Assembly (NCBI GenBank): GCA_022702705.1
Contig: CM040433.1
Location: 24,925,797 to 24,989,796 of the forward strand
DNA length: 64,000 bases
DNA from: Papilionanthe hookeriana x Papilionanthe teres
Lineage: Eukaryota > Streptophyta > Magnoliopsida > Asparagales > Orchidaceae
Direction: 5' to 3'
In this document: positions 59,252 to 64,000 of the stretch, in pieces
Layout of the letters: each line of letters begins with the position of its first letter
Position numbering within the stretch: the first letter of the stretch is position 1
Position numbers and translations under genes: made by a program
The notes under the pieces: model-generated
Databases searched by the model: none
What the model was told of the DNA's origin: nothing
What the model saw: only the letters and a program-made list of their open reading frames with translations

Positions 59252-59455
59252 TGAGAGATAAATTAAGGTCACGTTTGGCACATTACAGATTATCCGATTA
59301 TCGAGATAGCGAATTATCCGATAATCTATCGATAATGCAGTTGTCCGAATAATCTGTCCGTCCGTTTGGTTTGAGCATTTTGAAAACAGCTGAATTGCAG
59401 TTGTTTGTGGCTAAATGACTATTATGCCCCTTAAATGAATAATCTGTTTGACTGT
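59080..59455. repeat. Large imperfect inverted repeat, arms about 180 bp
   Basis: The left arm (59083-59252) and right arm (59265-59450) share, in reverse complement, GTTTGGC, CAGATTATCCG, ATTATCGAGAT, ATCTGTCCGTCCGTTTGGTTTGA, GTGGCTAAATGA and GAATAATCTG. The loop is about 12 bp. It looks like a foldback MITE or two elements joined end to end. (Words over 20 bases are split by small differences between arms.). Confidence 0.7.
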
Positions 59456-59540
59456 TTGTTTTCTGCGTTTTAAGAACGAATTATTTGCAGCTGTTTGTAG
59501 AAAAAAAGTGTTTCTACTAATCCTTATAACTAAAATTATT

Positions 59541-59620
59541 TTAAAATATTAAATCTTATTTTAAAATATGAAATCTTATTTTAAAATATAAAATCTTATT
59601 TTAAAATATAAATTCTTATT
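59541..59620. repeat. 20-bp tandem repeat, four copies
   Basis: Unit TTAAAATATNAAATCTTATT repeated four times head to tail, with one variable base per unit. Confidence 0.9.
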
Positions 59621-59948
59621 CTCAAATCTACGAAGAATTCATTTATTTAAATAACAAGTGTTCTTCCTTGGTTCAATGAGCTTCTATAAAATGTTGGAAT
59701 ATTTATGTTCAAACCACTTAATTTTATTTTATTTAAAAAACTAGCACCCAAGCTTCACTTTAGTGGCGTTTAAACAAATACCACACATTTCTTATGTACT
59801 TACCTATATAAACCAATTGCAAAAGTAGTGATCGATTAATAAAAAAGACAGGAGAGAATACTAAGCAATGAGTCTAATATACTCATTCAATAAACATAAA
59901 AAAAAACATTACACATGAGTCTAGAGGAATAAAATATATAATCCTCAC

Positions 59949-60320
59949 TCAATAATGACTATCTACGGACCTATTAAAAAACAAGAAGCATAATAAAATT
60001 ACAAAGAAAATTATGATAATATTCATTTTAAAATGTAGAAGAGGCATGTCTGAAGCAACGTTATCTGGTTGGGATGTCGTCGAACTCCGAGCAACATTGT
60101 GCGCCTGGGATATTGTCGAGTCCCCATCGCTATGGGAAGCAGAATAGGTCGGAGTGTCTGCCCACCTCAAGAACTGACACGTCTCGGAACCGTTTGCCCA
60201 CCGTGGGCACCTGTAAAATGGCCGGCCGTAGCTATGTGGCTTGTGCGATGTGAGCAAAACCGTAGGCAGTCCGCAGCGGCAACACACTTTCTCGGAGTTC
60301 CTCGAAAACTTTGAACTCAT
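59949..60320 (-). CDS. GRF-type zinc-finger protein with C-terminal membrane segment
   Basis: A 123-residue protein from the ATG at 60318-60320 (MSSKFSRN); a Met 23 codons upstream is open but atypical, since plant members usually start a few residues before the finger. Residues 12-50 hold the GRF zinc finger: CCRCGLP, then GRPFYRCPR, then CQFLRWAD, giving the Cys and aromatic pattern of that family (GRxFYxC, CxFxxW). A Ser/Thr-rich linker follows, then a hydrophobic span (NIIIIFFVILLCFLFF) fitting a tail anchor. GRF fingers bind nucleic acid in other proteins; the role of the small plant membrane-tailed forms is not known. Alone, without introns visible, and next to transposon remnants, so it may be a transposon-associated or decayed gene copy. 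Confidence 0.65.
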   Translation of the reverse strand: MSSKFSRNSEKVCCRCGLPTVLLTSHKPHSYGRPFYRCPRWANGSETCQFLRWADTPTYSASHSDGDSTISQAHNVARSSTTSQPDNVASDMPLLHFKMNIIIIFFVILLCFLFFNRSVDSHY

Positions 60321-62753
60321 TTTCCCCGTATAAAATCCAAAGTTGTCCAACATGTACAGATATCGGGGAATGTTTGTTAATGCACACATGTACGGTTAAT
60401 GCACACAAGATAGGAAGAAAAAAAGTGCAAAATAAATGTTCCAAATTTGTTGGAAGAATTACTAACACCCACAATTTCTTACAATCCTCCTCTTCATTAA
60501 GAATTCATACCGACGTAATAACACTCACATTGGTTCTGGTATGCAAATTGAAGAGAAAGATCTATGCTTCACCTGTCGTATGCATGCTTCAAAGTTCAAC
60601 AAAACCCCATTAAATGGGTAATAATTGACATCAATGCTCTTACAAGGAAGATTAATGCAGGAATAATGCATTCTTTACAAAAACTTAGGTTCCGGCACAT
60701 CCATTCTCTTCACGAGAATCCTTTTACTGAATGGTTCAAGTGTAATCATGCATTCTTTATAATTTTCATGCTGGATTCCTGTTTACAATTGAAGCTAAAT
60801 TCCTGTTTCAATCATATGTTTATAGCAGCAAAATATTCTAAATGTAAATATCAAAATTAAGGGGTTATATATGTAAATCCATAAGAATTGTGTGGTGAGT
60901 ATGTAAATATCCAGAACTTATTTGAAGATTGCAGATTTTTAGCGCAATTCTGAACGAAGACTGAACAAAAACAAAGCATGATGAAGCAATGAAGAGGTTC
61001 ATGCAGGAAAGTTCTACTCTTGAAGCTGAGCTATTAAGTGAATACAGAATAAAGCAATGAAACATGGACAATAAGCATTAACATTTACATCCATACCAAA
61101 CAATTCTTAAGCATGTATGCTACATTCTCCAAAATAAGAAATTTATGTTCAATCATATATAAGAATTTAAGTGTTGTATATGTAAACCTTTATAGCTAAG
61201 ATACTCAAAGTTTTTATCCCAAACCTTCCATAGGTCAATGAAGATCTAGTTCTTCATGTATTTATATATTTAAGATCAAACGTTTTATCCCAAACCTTCC
61301 ATGCTCAATGAAGATAACCTTCCATGTTTAAGGCAAAAATTGCTAATGCAAATGACACCAGATATCGGTAATTTTGCAATAGATTCCTGTGGCAAAAATA
61401 TAGGGCAAGCTTTGCTTTTGGGTCCCATGGAAAAAGAGACTGCAGTTAGACATTTTGAAAATGTATCACATTCTAACCCGGAACGATCACATATTAGCAA
61501 TGGAAATCCGAACGAGTAGTAAAGGCGAGCCTTTTCTAAGCTCTATTGTTTCACGAAGCTTCGAACACGGCTATGAATCATGTAAAACTGTTCAGAACCC
61601 CGAGTTGAATAATAACGTGGCACATATGTAAAAATTGAAACTGCCATTAACTTCATATTGCTTGTTCTCCCTGCCATTAACATCCCAAATCCAACACATT
61701 CCAATACATACTATCAAAACATTGGAGACAACTGACATAGCCTTCCAAAATAAACAGAGCAGTAAGCAGTACAAAAATCCCATCATAACCAACTCCCAGG
61801 AGAAGAATCAGACTTTGATCTATTCATTAAGGCAATCCCAATTATCACCTTAAAGTGTTATAGCTATCATATTGTTCAATACAAAAATTCAAACGAGCAT
61901 TTACATAGATTCCACCCAAATCTTATAAATTTTCGTATCTAACAATAAAACTCTACTTTTTTGCATCTATACAACCCAGATCTTTCATATCACATCAGAA
62001 GTACCACAATTTTAACTTTTAAAAGTGAAATACATCCTTTCACATATAAATAACATGGCACATATGTAAAAATTGAAATTTCAGTGGTATGTATGTAAAT
62101 CTTTCAAGTCCAATATCACATTTACACTATGATATCAGAAACTATAGCCCTGCATGAAACTGATATCATATTGACAAGAAATACAATATACACAATGCCA
62201 ACTTTTCTTTGCAATTAAAAGAACAATGCCAGCTCTTTCTTGACATGTTTAATATTGAAAGAAGCAGAGTTCCATTTTGGAAGTATAACTCAGCATGCAA
62301 ATAATCAGATATTGCAATTTTGGAAGTAGAGTTCCATCCACTCCATCCTCCTCAAAACTGTGTACAATTCTGTGCACATGGGAGGCTTGAAACTGCCTCC
62401 ATTAAAAAAAGGCTATATACCAAGTCTCCAGAAAAGGTGGAAGAGTTTGCCACTTCAATCATATTATTAACCGAATCGTGGAGGCAACGGTTGCCAACAA
62501 CGAGTTGTGTGGCCATCCTAGTTGCTCCACAAATTGCCCATGCTTGCAAGCTCCACCAGCCATGAACAAAAAAATAATAAAGGGGTCCTAGATTTTAACA
62601 GCACTGTAGGAAATAACACTATTTATAAGAAACAAATGCTTAAAAAGAATGTGCTGCACTATATAGTAGGTTCATCATTCCATAATGCCACTTCGATTGA
62701 GATAATATTTCAAATATTAAAATTCAAATATTAAGAAGCAAACTAGTGGGCTA
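60321..62753. other. Interval with two possible exon-like stretches, no firm gene
   Basis: AT-rich with slightly more complex DNA at 61290-61520 (plus-strand frame ending NPERSHISNGNPNE) and at 62350-62560 (minus-strand frame with MIEVANSSTFSGDLVYSLFLMEA). Neither is recognised. Either could be an exon or cDNA-derived fragment. Confidence 0.35.
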
Positions 62754-62997
62754 TTACTCTCCAACCTCGGCGGGATTCCCTGCCTTCACCAGCCCACATA
62801 GAACAATATTGTATGCTAATGTCCCAGCTGAACTCCAGAATCAGCCATTTCAGAAAAATACTGAATTGTGTATTCTATCCTTTCAGCCACAAAAACATGC
62901 TTCCATGAGAAGAACAAAAGTATGTTCATTTGGTTTAACATCATGTTCACTCATCTCTCTATAAAGCCCTTCAGCAACTACCACCATTCCATTCTGC
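62754..62997 (-). pseudogene. Pentatricopeptide-repeat (PPR) protein fragment, frameshifted
   Basis: Minus-strand reading gives GLYREMSEHDVKPNEHTF and LLMEACF, then after a slip ERIEYTIQYFSEMADSGVQL, then after another slip LAYNIVLCGLVKAGNPAEVGE. The spacing and wording (EM, then G or DVKPN, then TF or AYN, LV-AG) are those of about two consecutive 35-residue PPR motifs, the family that binds organelle RNA in plants. Two frame changes and a stop at 62754 show decay. No intact PPR gene is present in the window. Confidence 0.65.
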
Positions 62998-64000
62998 CCA
63001 AGCTAGCATGTAAATATGAAAATAAAAATACTACATTCAGCATGTAAAATGAAAATAAAAAGAAACCAATAACAATCTTCTTGGGCATATCATCATCGCC
63101 TCTTAAAAAAAAAAAGCTGAACAGAACTAGAGACATAACCAATATGAAGGCTATTAAAACATTAATCGCATCAGCAGTTGCTTACGAGTTCTTCAAAACG
63201 ACCAACCGAGCTGGCTCCATGACAGAGAAGTTCCCTTTTTATCAGCACTCGTTGAGAGCAAATGAGCCATCAATACAGACAATAAATATTTAATGCTAAC
63301 ACAAAACTATATAATATATGCTAACAACATTCTTGGAATAAAAAATCTTTGAAGTAAACTGAAAAACTACTTTGATATTAAAACAGGATAATAATCTGTA
63401 TGAAAATAAGGCCGATCGCATATCGAACCAAAAAAAGAAAAATATATTAATAATTACAAGTAATAATGATATTAGAAATGTGGATGAAGATAAAAAATGA
63501 TAACTTTTCATTGATTAAAATGTTAATAATAATATCAAAGTAAAAAATTGAGTCGACCAACTTAATTAAAGAAAAACATCATCTTTTACCCCTTTGAATG
63601 GAGATAGGAAGGTGTAGGTATGATTGCCCATCAACTATTTATGCAGCTTCGGTAGGACCGAAGTCATCATTTGAGGGGCTTTACTTGTCAAATCCCTAAA
63701 ACAATCAATATAATAAGATAGCAATGCTTGTCCGTTATATCTCACGCCGACCCTCGTAACGATGACCGGTAATCACTAAGGTCCTTCTTCATTTCAACAT
63801 TCAATAATCGAAATAACAAGAACATGAAATCAACAACCAACAACCAAATTGTATCAAATCTCTTCAAAATCCCCCATTTATAAAGCATTCCAAGAATAGA
63901 AATATAAGTTATCCAAAGCTCGTGAAGACGAGTAATGAATATAATAGTCGGCAATTGCTCCTCAAAATGTCTGTTGAAGATTGCAAGAGAGGCGAGAAAA
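62998..64000. other. Right edge, no supported gene
   Basis: AT-rich DNA with short frames only. The stretch 63590-63780 is more complex but shows no domain on either strand. Confidence 0.45.

Noticed and set aside
1..64000. CRISPR arrays, operons, rRNA or complete tRNA genes
   Set aside because: None seen; the repeats are tandem or LTR type and the DNA is of plant nuclear character. The tRNA-Asp matches are primer sites of 18 bases only.

Overview
This is a piece of nuclear DNA from a flowering plant: AT-rich, no operons, dominated by large LTR retrotransposons of the Ty3/gypsy Athila type inserted into and beside one another. The Athila call rests on gag wording (YFPxSK, EAWERFKDLLRKCPHH, YYNPGWKNHPNF), on protease DLGASINLMP, on a primer-binding site matching the 3' end of tRNA-Asp, and on post-pol ORFs carrying the domain often called putative plant transposon protein. 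I cannot name the species.

Layout. 1-4751: the 5' part of element A (minus strand; LTR, PBS, gag, protease, start of RT), cut by the window edge. 4752-6678: AT-rich low-complexity DNA, a 77-bp tandem duplication and a purine-rich target. 6679-27684: a complete element B (minus strand) with target duplication GTGGT; its 3' LTR is split by a 7.5-kb non-coding insertion (7224-14688). 27685-30274: the other half of the purine-rich target and degenerate tandem repeats. 30275-46038: a complete element C (minus strand) with a perfect 18/18 PBS; its 5' LTR is split by a plus-strand solo LTR (42401-44685, duplication ATGGG). 46039-50640: unclassified repeats split by a minus-strand solo LTR (48388-50170, duplication TTGGT). 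50641-58297: degenerate tandem repeats and a plus-strand PBS-like site. 58298-59455: remnants of small inverted-repeat DNA elements. 59949-60320: the one credible small cellular-type gene, a GRF zinc-finger membrane protein. 62754-62997: a broken pentatricopeptide-repeat fragment.

In each Athila element the order on the minus strand is 5' LTR, PBS, gag, protease, RT, RNase H, integrase, a conserved post-pol motif, one or two env-position ORFs, two polypurine tracts, 3' LTR. All are dead: stops and frameshifts are scattered, many of them C-to-T or G-to-A.

The most unusual structure is a GC-rich dyad that recurs in U3 about 80 bp before the TATA box and again inside the element upstream of the env-position ORFs, with the same sequence variant within an element and different variants between elements. 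Other items: duplicated polypurine tracts, LTRs that have grown past an old PBS, and a TAG at the same gag-protease codon in two elements.
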